From Thalassolituus sp. UBA674 (GTDB lineage: Bacteria; Pseudomonadota; Gammaproteobacteria; Pseudomonadales; Oceanobacteraceae), in assembly GCA_002298335.1 (NCBI GenBank), contig DBNK01000032.1:50109-114108 (forward strand): a DNA stretch of 64,000 nucleotides, read 5' to 3'. The translations under genes and the position numbers were made by a program. This document shows, piece after piece, positions 18,643-27,326 of this stretch (position 1 is the first letter of the stretch; each line of letters starts with the position of its first letter). The notes beneath the pieces are model-generated. The model ran no database searches. It saw nothing but the letters and a program-made list of their open reading frames with translations, and had not been told where the DNA came from.

Positions 18643-18817
18643 GCAGACGCTTCAGGTAGTGTGCCTCAAACGCGACCTGCGTCTGCAGGATCACGCAGCG
18701 CTCACTGCCGCTGCCCGTCTGGGGCCACTGTTGGTGCTGTATGTGGTTGAAGTGCTATTCCAGATCGCCACCACAGTTCTTGCAAACGTTCAGGAACAGG
18801 CATTTCAAACCGCATAA
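18632..18817 (+). pseudogene. Truncated second photolyase/cryptochrome (N-terminal stub)
   Basis: The first 40 or so codons (QVVCLKRDLRLQDHAALTAA, then GPLLVLYVVE) are the standard start of a classical photolyase/cryptochrome antenna domain. Homology stops at about 18750, where Pro-x-x-Trp would follow, and the frame runs 20 unrelated codons to a stop. An intact protein would need roughly 450 more residues, and no continuation was seen in any frame up to 18930. The start overlaps the DUF2256 gene by 11 bases, as in intact operons. Best read as a deletion remnant. Confidence 0.75.
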
Positions 18818-18929
18818 ACGGGCAAAAATTTCCGGTCAGCTGTCACTGTTCTGAACCGGAAATAATCAGTTAAAGGCTGGTTACGCAGCCCAATGTATCT
18901 GCTGCGGGTATTTCTGAGACCACAAAACT

Positions 18930-19424
18930 TCAGCTGTTGAGGAATGTGCTTTTATCGAGCAGAGGAATATCGCGTAACCCTTCTTTCACGGAGTCATCGA
19001 GTACCGGATTATTAATGACTCTGGTAAGTGTCTCTCTGATGAGCCGCGTTTTCTCTGTGATACACCGACCTTTTATGTCCCAGCAGTACTGTTTCTGCAG
19101 GCCAGTGTATTGCTCTAAAACGGCTTTGCAATTCCCGGTTTCACGCAGCGCAGCCGACGTCATCATTCTGGCCATTTTCAGAGTACCCGGATCATGGGAC
19201 AGCAACATCAGCAACGCAGAGTTCAGAGTGCTCAATCCGGAAATGTAGGCATCGGCGGATTCTTCAACGAACCAGACCCGGATCGCTGAATTCGCTCGGG
19301 AATGACCGGCATCTGCCTGAACGGAGGGCATCAGAACAACCCTGTCGGTTTTTCTTGGATTGCCCGAATAAGTAAAACCGAACAGAAAAAGCAGCGTTAA
19401 TATAAGCGGGACGCTTCCCATCAT
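18930..19424 (-). CDS. Hypothetical membrane-anchored protein
   Basis: No family recognised. The 164-residue protein begins with a hydrophobic segment (VPLILTLLFLFGFTYSG) that is either a signal peptide or a single anchor. The rest is polar, mostly helical, and has four Cys, two of them in CWDIKGRC. A longer frame begins at GTG 19463; the ATG-ATG at 19424 was chosen because it places the hydrophobic stretch at the N-terminus. It lies between the photolyase remnant and a LuxR gene, same strand as the latter (gap 83 bases). Role unknown. Confidence 0.6.
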   Translation of the reverse strand: MMGSVPLILTLLFLFGFTYSGNPRKTDRVVLMPSVQADAGHSRANSAIRVWFVEESADAYISGLSTLNSALLMLLSHDPGTLKMARMMTSAALRETGNCKAVLEQYTGLQKQYCWDIKGRCITEKTRLIRETLTRVINNPVLDDSVKEGLRDIPLLDKSTFLNS

Positions 19425-19507
19425 GACGTTCACCAACGTGATCTGAGCACATAAACCGATCACATCATAACGGGCATTGTGCGAGAACTACCCATGAGGG
19501 TAGGCCT

Positions 19508-20251
19508 TCAGGAAAGGTCGATTCTTTCGAGCGTAATCAGCCCAAGGCGCACGGCCCGGGTGATGGCAAGGGCCTTGGAATTCACTTCCAGCTTCCTGTA
19601 AATCTGCTTCACATGGAATTTGATGTTATCGACTGAGCAACCGAGGATCAGCGCAACCTCATTCATGGTTTTGCCCAACGCCCACCATTTCAGAACTTCA
19701 AGTTCGCGCGGGGTCAGAACCGGAATCACCACCTCCGCTTCGCTGTGCAACTGACAATAAACCAGATGGAACTGAGTCGACAGTAACTGTACCTTCGACA
19801 GCATGTCCTTGCTGCCATACACCTCTCCATCATGACTTGCCAACCCCAGCCCGGCGACTTCACCATTGATACCGTGCAAAGGCACGCCCACGCCCTCCAC
19901 CAGCCCGGATTCACTGGCCTGGTTAAACATGGTTGTCTGCGACACACTCAGGTCACCCTGAGCGATCAGATCTCTCCAGGTGAATGCCTGACGTGAACGG
20001 ACCACCTGAGTAATGACCGGATCCAGATTCTGATAACCCTTCTCCAGATAATATTTCATCCAGTGTTCTGGAAAGCTGAACTGAACGCCATGACCGGCTT
20101 TCTGCCCGATGCTGGTATGGTCATTTACAAAGGTGTAAACCGCACTGTTGAAGCCCAGTTTCTCGATAGCGGTCTGAAACAGCAGAAAGACGTCTTCCGG
20201 TTTCGCACACCGGTTCGACGCTTCGATAAAATCTTCCAGATGATATTGCAT
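19508..20251 (-). CDS. LuxR-family regulator with autoinducer-binding domain (LuxR solo)
   Basis: A 247-residue quorum-sensing-type regulator. The N-terminal domain keeps the residues that hold acyl-homoserine lactones in TraR/LuxR: Trp and Tyr in WMKYYLEKGY, the Asp-Pro in LDPVITQ, Trp in FTWRDL, and Gly in EGVGVPLHG. The C-terminus is a LuxR HTH (LTPRELEVLKWWALGKT, then NIKFHVKQIYRKL). No luxI synthase lies nearby, so it is a solo that may sense foreign or distantly made signals. The ATG at 20251 has GGGAGGTG about ten bases upstream; a GTG at 20260 is too close to it. Confidence 0.92.
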   Translation of the reverse strand: MQYHLEDFIEASNRCAKPEDVFLLFQTAIEKLGFNSAVYTFVNDHTSIGQKAGHGVQFSFPEHWMKYYLEKGYQNLDPVITQVVRSRQAFTWRDLIAQGDLSVSQTTMFNQASESGLVEGVGVPLHGINGEVAGLGLASHDGEVYGSKDMLSKVQLLSTQFHLVYCQLHSEAEVVIPVLTPRELEVLKWWALGKTMNEVALILGCSVDNIKFHVKQIYRKLEVNSKALAITRAVRLGLITLERIDLS

Positions 20252-20361
20252 AAAATACACTCACCTCCCTGCTCATCCGGGTGAACGTTGCCAGGCAGAG
20301 AATTTCAGCATAAAGCGTAAAAGATGGACAGAACATACTGAACAATCAATCTCTGAACACT

Positions 20362-20382
20362 CCTGCCAGTCAGATGTACAGG
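20362..20382 (-). promoter_or_regulatory. lux-box-like inverted repeat upstream of the LuxR solo
   Basis: The site starts CCTGCCAGTC and ends TGTACAGG on the plus strand, with CCTG and CAGG ends as in lux/las boxes. The first half equals the Pseudomonas las box half CCTGCCAG. The spacer is one base longer than usual. It sits about 110 bases upstream of the LuxR start, in its only upstream gap, so self-regulation is possible. Confidence 0.4.
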
Positions 20383-20416
20383 GAAAGTAACCTCTCAACC
20401 AAACATGGCGAGAGCG

Positions 20417-22165
20417 TCACAGGTTCAGCCGGAGTATATAAAGCCCTTCGATAACGGCGACGATTCCCAACACCAGCGCAGCTGACTTCCAGAACGCCAG
20501 CCCTGCCCGCGACAACAGGGGACGATGTTCATAGGCTGACAGCAGAGTGGTATTGGGTTCATTGAGATCTTTCCAGAACTCAGAATACGCCTGATGCCGC
20601 TGGTTCACATCAGGGTGGCAACCCTTTTCGATCGCCAGATCCAGCCACAACGGAATATCCTTGCGACGTTCCTTCAGTGGATGATATCTCCACTCCGACC
20701 AGGATTTGGCACCACGCCGGTAAACTTTCTCCATTTTGTAGGGCTGCTCTCCGCAGAGCATTTCGTACACCACGACTGCCAGACCAAACAGATCACTGCG
20801 CGAGTCAGCCAGATGATCAATCACGTACTCGGGCGCGATGTAATTAACAGAGCCGACGGGAATATCCTCATCGAGCACCGACGGCAGTTCCGCCAGTCCC
20901 TTAACCTGAACCGTACCGAAATCGATGAGTTTCACCTGCCCTTTACGGGTAATCATGACGTTTTCCGGCTTAATATCGCGGTGCACCATGCCCATGCGCT
21001 GCAAGGCCCGCAAAGCACTGATGATCTGCCCCGTCCATTCGCGGACCTCACTGATCTCTGGTCCGGGATGATCGTCCATCCACTGTCGCAGAGACTGACC
21101 TTCAATCAGCTCACAGACATGATAGAGAAAATGTCCGCCCGCCAGCGGTGGTTCGATGCGCATCACATGGGCATGGTCTATACGGCTGCCGATCCACTGT
21201 TCGCGGATAAAGCCTTCCAGATACACCAGATCTTCTTCGAAATTCTGCGACGGTGCCTTGAGCGCGTAATGGCGGTTATTGCGCAGATTCAACACCTTGT
21301 AGAGGTGACTCCGGGTGCCGGAAAACAGCACCTGCTCCACCTCGTAATGATCAATTTTCTGGCCAACCGTAAGTACCGGGGGAATCACACGGCGGGTCAG
21401 TTCCCGGTGAGTTTCATTCAGGTCGGCTGTCGGTACCTGGTCCACCCGCACCAACAAGGCCGTAAGATTGTCGTCGCTGCCGTTGGCCAGTGCCTGTTCG
21501 ACCAGCGTCCGGGCTGCTTTTTCAAAATCATGCTGAGTGCGACCGTCACTGGCCAGAGCCCTCAGAGTTTCTGTCAGAACTTTGGGGTCAAGAAAACCAT
21601 GCAGGCCGTCGCTGGACAGCAGAAATACATCACCAACGGCGATGTCTTCACTGCGGTAATCCACCTCGACGCGTACATCCATACCCAGAGCCCGGCTCAG
21701 CAGATCGCGATTACCGGCACGGTGCGTATGATCACGGGTCAGAGTCTCTAAGCTGCCGGAACGCAGGCGGCTGATGCGGCTGTCGCCGACATGAAACAGG
21801 TGCAGGGTGCTGGCTTTCAGAATCATTCCGGAGAAAGTAGTGACCAGCGAATTATGCCGGGCACTGGCCTGCTGACCGTGATGATACAACCAGGAATTGA
21901 GGGCACTCAGTACCCGGGATGCGGCGGTCTTAACATCCCAGGAATCCGGGGTACTGTAATAGTCGTTGAGGAAGTGCGTCACCGAGGTACCGCTGGCCTG
22001 CTGGGCATGTTCGCTGCAGCTGACGCCATCGGCGACGCAGAAGCCAAGCCCTTTATAGCGCACAGCACCCGAGGTCGGTTGCCACAGCGCAAAAGCATCC
22101 TGATTTTCGTCTTTAACCCCGGCGCTGCTGTAGCCACCAAAGGTGATGCTGAGTTCTGCGCTCAT
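20417..22165 (-). CDS. Fused PP2C phosphatase and Ser/Thr protein kinase, membrane-anchored
   Basis: A 582-residue protein with opposing activities in one chain. Residues 1-240 are a PP2C phosphatase (DENQDAF, VADGVS, HVGDSRISR, DDNLTALLVRV). Residues 270-540 are a Hanks-type kinase with ALKAP, catalytic HRDIKPENVM, DFGTVQ and an APE. A single membrane helix ends the protein, so both domains face the cytoplasm. It is downstream of the nitrate transporter gene in the same orientation, a placement known for such bifunctional proteins in nitrate-assimilation clusters of other proteobacteria. Substrates are unknown. Confidence 0.93.
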   Translation of the reverse strand: MSAELSITFGGYSSAGVKDENQDAFALWQPTSGAVRYKGLGFCVADGVSCSEHAQQASGTSVTHFLNDYYSTPDSWDVKTAASRVLSALNSWLYHHGQQASARHNSLVTTFSGMILKASTLHLFHVGDSRISRLRSGSLETLTRDHTHRAGNRDLLSRALGMDVRVEVDYRSEDIAVGDVFLLSSDGLHGFLDPKVLTETLRALASDGRTQHDFEKAARTLVEQALANGSDDNLTALLVRVDQVPTADLNETHRELTRRVIPPVLTVGQKIDHYEVEQVLFSGTRSHLYKVLNLRNNRHYALKAPSQNFEEDLVYLEGFIREQWIGSRIDHAHVMRIEPPLAGGHFLYHVCELIEGQSLRQWMDDHPGPEISEVREWTGQIISALRALQRMGMVHRDIKPENVMITRKGQVKLIDFGTVQVKGLAELPSVLDEDIPVGSVNYIAPEYVIDHLADSRSDLFGLAVVVYEMLCGEQPYKMEKVYRRGAKSWSEWRYHPLKERRKDIPLWLDLAIEKGCHPDVNQRHQAYSEFWKDLNEPNTTLLSAYEHRPLLSRAGLAFWKSAALVLGIVAVIEGLYILRLNL

Positions 22166-22261
22166 CGGTCCTCTTGCCTTCTGTCCTTGCTTCAGAATCC
22201 TGAAAGAAGCTCTTTTTTAAAAAGCTCTGTTTTAAAATCTCGGTTTAAAAGAACTCTGTGT

Positions 22262-22291
22262 ATAAAAAAAGTGGCCGCAGCCACTTTCTTT
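22262..22291 (-). terminator. Rho-independent terminator after the nitrate transporter
   Basis: AAAGTGGC and its complement GCCACTTT form a hairpin that on the minus strand runs into seven T residues, 22 bases past the transporter stop. It separates the transporter from the kinase/phosphatase gene, which must use read-through or its own promoter in the A/T-rich 22200-22260 stretch. Confidence 0.85.
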
Positions 22292-22313
22292 ATCGCTCAG
22301 GAAACACAGGTAA

Positions 22314-23780
22314 TCAACCGACGTTGATCATCTGCACAGAACCGTCTTCGTTCACTTCTACCATGTGACCCTTCGGCTCTTCCATCAACAGCAGAGCAAC
22401 AAAGCCCACCACCGCCGTAGCCGCAATCACCATGAAGAAGGTTGAGTAGTCTACCAGCGACAGTACGGTCAGGTAGGTTACCGCACCCACGTTACCGTAG
22501 GCACCGGTCATACCGGCAATCTGACCGGTCAGACGACGTTTGATCAGTGGCACCACCGCAAATACCGCACCTTCACCAGACTGAACGAAGAAGGAACAGG
22601 CCATAGCCGCAACCACCGCCAGCCAGAGTGGCCAGGTGGCATCCACCAGCGACATCACGAAGTAACCGACAGCCAGACCTGCTGTCAGGATCAGCAGCGT
22701 TGGCTTACGACCGAACTTATCAGAGATCCAGCCACCGCCCGGACGTGACATCAGATTCATAAAGGCATACGCCGAGGCCACCATACCGGCTACGACAGGC
22801 GACAGCTCAAAGGTTTCGGCAAAGAACAGTGGCAGCATGGAAACCACCGCCAGCTCAGAACCGAAGGTGGCGAAGTACAGCACGTTCAGCACGGCAACCT
22901 GCTTGAACTTGTAGCGGTGCATTTCTGGCACAGGCTCAGAAAACACAGTCTTGTTCACTTTCCAGACGTGGGACACTTCGTAAATGAACAGCAGGAACAG
23001 GCCCACATAACAGATCAGTGCCGTGGTTTCTGACAGCAGTTTCACACCGGCCGGAGACAGCTTCCAGGTCAGCAGAGCCAGGGCTGCATACATCGGCACT
23101 TTCATCACCAGCAGGAAGAAGAAGTCACCTTTGCTGGTCACTTCCATCGCACCAATGTGTTTCGGCTTGAAGTAGGTCGAGCCTTTCGGGGTGTCAGACA
23201 CGTTGAAGTAGTACACCACACTGAACAGCAGGCTCATGACACCTGTGGTAGCAACCGCATAACGCCAGCCGTCGTCACCACCGAACCACAAAGCAATCAC
23301 AGGCAGAGAGAAAGCGGCGGCGGCAGAACCGAAGTTACCCCAGCCACCATAGATACCCTCAGCGGTACCCAGTTCATTGGCCGGGAACCACTCGCTCACC
23401 ATCCGGATACCGATAACGAAGCCGGCACCGATAAAGCCCAGCATAAAGCGGGCAATAGCAGCCTGCTCAAAGGTCTCGGCAAAGGCGAACATGAAACAGG
23501 GAATGGAACAGATCGCCAGCAGCGCTGAGTACACAATTTTAGGGCCGAAGCGGTCGGTCAGCATGCCGATGATCACCCGCGCCGGAATGGTCAGGGCGAC
23601 GTTAAGGATCAGCAGAGTTTTGATTTCAGAAGGCTCAAGTCCGATGCTGGCGGCAATGGCCTGCAGCAGAGGTGCGTGGTTAAACCACACCACAAAAGTG
23701 ATAAAGAATGCGATCCAGCTCAGGTGCAGGATCTTCATTTTTCCGGCGAAGGAGAAAATATTAAATTTTTCCGCAGTCAT
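22314..23780 (-). CDS. NarK/NasA-type nitrate/nitrite transporter (MFS)
   Basis: A 488-residue major facilitator with twelve membrane helices that brings nitrate into the cell for assimilation. The nitrate signatures [16 protein letters not shown] (helix 5) and [15 protein letters not shown] (helix 11) are both present, as is the MFS loop [12 protein letters not shown]. The ATG at 23780 was chosen because [16 protein letters not shown] is the usual family opening, although its ribosome site (GGAA) is weak; the upstream extension to 23834 is not conserved in character. It follows nirB-nirD behind an internal terminator. Confidence 0.94.
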   Translation of the reverse strand: MTAEKFNIFSFAGKMKILHLSWIAFFITFVVWFNHAPLLQAIAASIGLEPSEIKTLLILNVALTIPARVIIGMLTDRFGPKIVYSALLAICSIPCFMFAFAETFEQAAIARFMLGFIGAGFVIGIRMVSEWFPANELGTAEGIYGGWGNFGSAAAAFSLPVIALWFGGDDGWRYAVATTGVMSLLFSVVYYFNVSDTPKGSTYFKPKHIGAMEVTSKGDFFFLLVMKVPMYAALALLTWKLSPAGVKLLSETTALICYVGLFLLFIYEVSHVWKVNKTVFSEPVPEMHRYKFKQVAVLNVLYFATFGSELAVVSMLPLFFAETFELSPVVAGMVASAYAFMNLMSRPGGGWISDKFGRKPTLLILTAGLAVGYFVMSLVDATWPLWLAVVAAMACSFFVQSGEGAVFAVVPLIKRRLTGQIAGMTGAYGNVGAVTYLTVLSLVDYSTFFMVIAATAVVGFVALLLMEEPKGHMVEVNEDGSVQMINVG

Positions 23781-23820
23781 AAAAAGATTCCATTTAAAAC
23801 ACGGTAAAAAAAAACGATAA

Positions 23821-23843
23821 GAAAACCCCGGCATAAGCCGGGG
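23821..23843 (-). terminator. Terminator between nirD and the nitrate transporter
   Basis: CCCCGGC-ATAA-GCCGGGG is a perfect 7-bp stem. On the minus strand it is followed by TTTT and, a few bases on, a nine-T run. It should reduce transcription from nirBD into the transporter gene, setting their relative levels. Confidence 0.85.
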
Positions 23844-23873
23844 CCAATCAGACAGATGTCAGGTCAGGGCAGA

Positions 23874-24203
23874 TCAGGCTGCGGCGACTTCGACCACGCC
23901 CGCTTCGATACGTACCTGATACGCGGCGATGGATTTCTCCGCGTCTTCCAGGCACTCGCCGTTGCTCAGGTCGAAGTGCTGTTTATACAGCGGAGAAGCC
24001 ACCACCGGGCGCTCGCCCAGCGAACCCACGATACCGCGTGACAGTACATTGGCGTTGCCGAACGGATCGTAATTGCTGATGGCATAAACCGTTTCGCCTT
24101 CACCGTAGCGGAATACCGCTACCTGCTTACCGTCAACCAGAGCACAAACGCCGGTATCCGGGGTAATGTCAGCCAGTGGGCACACTTTAGTCCAGTTACT
24201 CAT
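23874..24203 (-). CDS. nirD: Nitrite reductase (NADH) small subunit
   Basis: A 109-residue Rieske-fold partner of NirB in assimilatory nitrite reduction to ammonia. The order WTKVCPLADI, then GKQVAVFRYGEGETVYAISN, then PVVASPLYKQHFDLSNGEC matches NirD. The Rieske Cys-His pairs are replaced, as usual for NirD, so it is structural rather than a cluster carrier. It begins 17 bases after the nirB stop, so the two are co-transcribed. Confidence 0.95.
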   Translation of the reverse strand: MSNWTKVCPLADITPDTGVCALVDGKQVAVFRYGEGETVYAISNYDPFGNANVLSRGIVGSLGERPVVASPLYKQHFDLSNGECLEDAEKSIAAYQVRIEAGVVEVAAA

Positions 24204-24220
24204 GTCAGTTCCTGCCTTAC

Positions 24221-26797
24221 TTATTTGGTTGTCGTCGGTTCGTTGTTATCAAGAGAAACCAGCTCAATGCGCTCGGCTTCGGTCGCCGGGCGACGCTGGC
24301 CACGCTCGCGCACAAACGCCAGATTGTCATCGCTCTCAGCGGCGTTGATGAAGTGGCTGAAGCGCTTGAGTTTCTCCGGAGTTTCGATGGTGGTTTTCCA
24401 CTCACACTGGTAGGTGCCGACCACTTTGGTCATAGCATTTTCCAGTTCTTCGTTAATGGCCAGCTTGTCATTGATGACCACGTCTTTCAGGTAATCCAGA
24501 CCACCTTCCAGATTCTCCAGCCATACAGACGTACGCTGCAGACGATCTGCGGTGCGGACGTAGAACATCAGCACGCGGTCGATGTATTTCACCAGAGTCT
24601 CGTCGTCGAGATCGGTCGCAAACAGATCCGCGTGACGTGGACGCATACCGCCGTTACCACAGACGTAGAGGTTCCAGCCGCTTTCAGTGGCGATCACGCC
24701 GATGTCCTTGGACTGGGCTTCGGCACACTCACGGGTACAGCCGGACACACCGAACTTGATCTTGTGGGGTGCACGCAGGCCTTTGTAGCGGTGCTCCAGA
24801 GCGACAGCCATGCCGACAGAATCGAGAACGCCGTAACGACACCAGGTGCTGCCCACACAGGACTTCACGGTACGCAGGGATTTACCGTAGGCGTGACCGG
24901 TTTCCAGACCCGCTGCAATCAGTTTTTCCCAGATCTTCGGCAGTTCGTGCAGCTGCGCACCGAACAGGTCGATACGCTGACCACCGGTGATCTTGGTGTA
25001 CAGATCGAACTCTTTCGCGACTTCACCAATGGCAATCAGTTTGTCCGGAGTAATTTCACCGCCCGGTACACGAGGCACAACGGAATAGGTACCGTCTTTC
25101 TGCATGTTGCCGAGGAAGATATCGTTGGTGTCCTGCAGTGGCATCAGGTCGTCTTTCAGCACGTATTCATTGTTGAACGACGCCAGAATCGAACCGATGG
25201 CCGGCTTACAGATTTCACAGCCGTGGCCTTTACCGTGGCTCTTGAGGATTTCCGGGAAGCTGGTGTAACCCTTAACGCGGATGATGTCAGCCAACTCAAC
25301 ACGGGTATAGGCAAAGTGCTCACACAGGCTGTGGTCAACTTCAACGCCCATGGATTCCAGTTCAGCTTCCATCACCTGCTTAACCAGTGCAGAACAGCCA
25401 CCGCAGCCAGAGGTTGCTTTGGTCGCTGCTTTGATGTCACCGACGGTGCAGCAACCGCCCTGAACGGCACCGGCGATATCGCCTTTGGACACGTCGTAGC
25501 AGGAACAGATCTGTGCGGTATCCGGCAGTGCAGTCACACCCAGACCAGCCGGTGCTTCATCGCCCAGTGCCGGCAGGATCAGAGCGGCCGGGTTGCCCGG
25601 AATGTCCATGTCGTTCAGCATCAGCTGCAGCAGAGTACCGTAGGAATCCACTTCGCCCACCAGTACGGCGCCCAGCAGTTTTTTGCCGTCGGCAGAGACA
25701 ATCAGACGCTTGTACACTTCTGCTACATCGTCGTTGAAGATGTAGCTGTGTGCACCGGCCGTACGGCCCTGTGCATCTCCGATAGACGCCACGTCCACAC
25801 CCAGCAGTTTCAGCTTGGTGCTCATGTCGGCGCCCTGGAAAGACAGGGTGTGGTCCTGATGCGTAATCAGGCTGTTGATGATGTGGTTAACGGTTACTTT
25901 GGCCATCTGGTAACCCGGAGCAACCAGACCGTAGATTTTGCCGTCCCACAGGGCACATTCGCCGATGGCGTAAATGTCTTTTTCAGACGTCTGACAGTAA
26001 TCGTTGATCACGATACCGCCACGCTCACCCATATCCAGACCGAACTGACGCGCCAGCTCATCCTGCGGACGGATACCGGCGGAGAACAGGATCATGTCGG
26101 TTTCAAGGTAAGAACCGTCGGCAAAGTTCATGCGGTAACGGCATTCTTCACCGGCAACGATTTCTTTGGTGTTTTTCTCAGTGTGAACAGATACACCCAG
26201 ATCTTCGATCTTACGGCGCAGCAGTTTGCCGCCACCTTCATCCAGCTGCACGGCCATCAGACGTGGGGCAAATTCAACCACGTGCGTATCCAGGCCAGCC
26301 TGCTTCAGTGCGTTGGCGGCTTCCAGACCCAACAGACCACCACCCACAACCACACCGGTTTTGGATACGGCGGCCGAGGCAGAAATGGCTTCGAGATCTT
26401 CAATGGTACGGTAAACGAGACAGTGGTCCTGATCTTTGCCCGGAATCGGTGGCACAAACGGATAGGAACCGGTCGCCAGAACCAGCTTGTCATAACCTTC
26501 GACACGGCCAGACGCTGTGGTGATGGTCTTGTTGTCAGCGTCGATGCCCACAACCTTATCGTTAAGGGTATACACAACGCCGAGGCCGTCGTATTCATCC
26601 GACGTGGTCAGAGCCAGATCATCAGCAGACGCGCCGGAGAAGTATTTGCTCAGCTGTACGCGGTCGTAGGCCAGACGTGGTTCTTCTGAGAAGGTCAGAA
26701 TTTCAAACTGATCTGCGTTGTCAGAAGTAGCGAGGGTGTTGATGAAGTTGTGGCCAACCATTCCGTTGCCGACAACAATAATGCGTTTCTTGCTCAT
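24221..26797 (-). CDS. nirB: Nitrite reductase (NADH) large subunit
   Basis: An 858-residue cytoplasmic enzyme that reduces nitrite to ammonia. In order: an FAD/NADH oxidoreductase domain (IIVVGNGMVGHNF, VVVGGGLLGLEAA), a BFD-like [2Fe-2S] domain (CSCYDVSKGDI to SGCGGCSALV, about residues 430-490), and siroheme/[4Fe-4S] domains with SCVGSTWCRYG and SGCTRECAEA holding the cluster cysteines. The start at 26797 has GGAGAG eight bases upstream; longer frames are unsupported. A strong sigma54-type promoter lies about 105-120 bases upstream. Length is normal. Confidence 0.97.
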   Translation of the reverse strand: MSKKRIIVVGNGMVGHNFINTLATSDNADQFEILTFSEEPRLAYDRVQLSKYFSGASADDLALTTSDEYDGLGVVYTLNDKVVGIDADNKTITTASGRVEGYDKLVLATGSYPFVPPIPGKDQDHCLVYRTIEDLEAISASAAVSKTGVVVGGGLLGLEAANALKQAGLDTHVVEFAPRLMAVQLDEGGGKLLRRKIEDLGVSVHTEKNTKEIVAGEECRYRMNFADGSYLETDMILFSAGIRPQDELARQFGLDMGERGGIVINDYCQTSEKDIYAIGECALWDGKIYGLVAPGYQMAKVTVNHIINSLITHQDHTLSFQGADMSTKLKLLGVDVASIGDAQGRTAGAHSYIFNDDVAEVYKRLIVSADGKKLLGAVLVGEVDSYGTLLQLMLNDMDIPGNPAALILPALGDEAPAGLGVTALPDTAQICSCYDVSKGDIAGAVQGGCCTVGDIKAATKATSGCGGCSALVKQVMEAELESMGVEVDHSLCEHFAYTRVELADIIRVKGYTSFPEILKSHGKGHGCEICKPAIGSILASFNNEYVLKDDLMPLQDTNDIFLGNMQKDGTYSVVPRVPGGEITPDKLIAIGEVAKEFDLYTKITGGQRIDLFGAQLHELPKIWEKLIAAGLETGHAYGKSLRTVKSCVGSTWCRYGVLDSVGMAVALEHRYKGLRAPHKIKFGVSGCTRECAEAQSKDIGVIATESGWNLYVCGNGGMRPRHADLFATDLDDETLVKYIDRVLMFYVRTADRLQRTSVWLENLEGGLDYLKDVVINDKLAINEELENAMTKVVGTYQCEWKTTIETPEKLKRFSHFINAAESDDNLAFVRERGQRRPATEAERIELVSLDNNEPTTTK

Positions 26798-26902
26798 GGC
26801 GATAACTCTCCAATGCACACGGTTAAAGGGGATTCCTATAATCAGGTGCATCGTTGCGCCGTCTCGCCACCGCATCTTTGCAAGTGAGGATGGGTAGATA
26901 TT

Positions 26903-26919
26903 AGCAAAGTGAATGCCAG
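26903..26919 (-). promoter_or_regulatory. Sigma54-type promoter for nirBD
   Basis: On the minus strand the site reads CTGGCATTCACTTTGCT. It has an exact -24 half (CTGGCA) and -12 half (TTGCT) with correct spacing to the RpoN consensus YTGGCACGRNNNTTGCW. Transcription would start near 26891, giving a leader of about 94 bases to nirB. Nitrogen control through NtrC is expected. Confidence 0.75.
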
Positions 26920-26981
26920 TTTTAAATATGGGCGACACACTGGCAGAAAGTCCCCTGTTTTCAATGCTTTTGTACAAATAA

Positions 26982-27054
26982 GCACCATCTGCGCACTGTC
27001 TGCGGGCATAAAAAATCGCACCATTTTTATGCACAGATCAATTTTTGCGCACCA
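26982..27054. promoter_or_regulatory. Three GCACCA motifs between divergent nitrate genes (NtrC-like sites)
   Basis: GCACCA occurs at 26982, 27018 and 27049. It is the left half of the NtrC site (TGCACC-N5-GGTGCA); the copy at 27018 is followed at the right distance by a weaker half, TATGC. All lie between the two sigma54-type promoters, 60 to 185 bases from each, where an enhancer for both would sit. Confidence 0.5.
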
Positions 27055-27160
27055 GAGAAAAACACATGTTTCCTGAAAAATGCCGTCCTCCTGACCAGCT
27101 GAAGGGCCTGTATCTGACATAAACCCAGAGCCTGCGCGGCTGGCAGGAGAATTTTCAAAC

Positions 27161-27177
27161 TTGGCATTCTTCTTGTT
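27161..27177 (+). promoter_or_regulatory. Sigma54-type promoter for the nitrate reductase gene
   Basis: TTGGCATTCTTCTTGTT matches the -24 element exactly (TTGGCA); the -12 element keeps TTG but has T in place of C. Transcription would start near 27187, giving a leader of about 140 bases that contains a terminator before the coding region. It is weaker than the divergent nirB promoter. Confidence 0.55.
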
Positions 27178-27276
27178 TATTACATTAAGTGTAACGACGT
27201 TGTGTCAGGACTTTTGTCCCACTCCGGCGCTATTCGACACCATGATGGTGTCAACGTGTTGTGTTTATGAGCATTG

Positions 27277-27311
27277 GCGCTCGCAGGTATTCCTGCGGGC
27301 GCTTTTTTTTT
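27277..27311 (+). terminator. Leader terminator (attenuator) ahead of the nitrate reductase gene
   Basis: An 11-bp stem with a 4-base loop (TATT), one G-T pair, is followed by nine T residues. It ends 5 bases before the Shine-Dalgarno sequence GGGAGG (27316-27321), inside the predicted leader of the reductase gene. No gene upstream on this strand needs a terminator. This fits antitermination control, as by NasR or NasT acting on nitrate operon leaders. A second hairpin (GACACC-ATGAT-GGTGTC, 27236-27252) lies upstream. Confidence 0.8.
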
Positions 27312-27326
27312 CTCCGGGAGGCTGAT

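Noticed and set aside
20594..21751. Open frame of 385 codons opposite the phosphatase-kinase gene
   Set aside because: Shadow of a strongly conserved kinase; no ribosome site.
24353..26689. Open frame of 778 codons on the plus strand opposite nirB
   Set aside because: It is an exact shadow of the nirB coding sequence, with His/Gln/Thr-rich composition unlike a real protein and no ribosome site.
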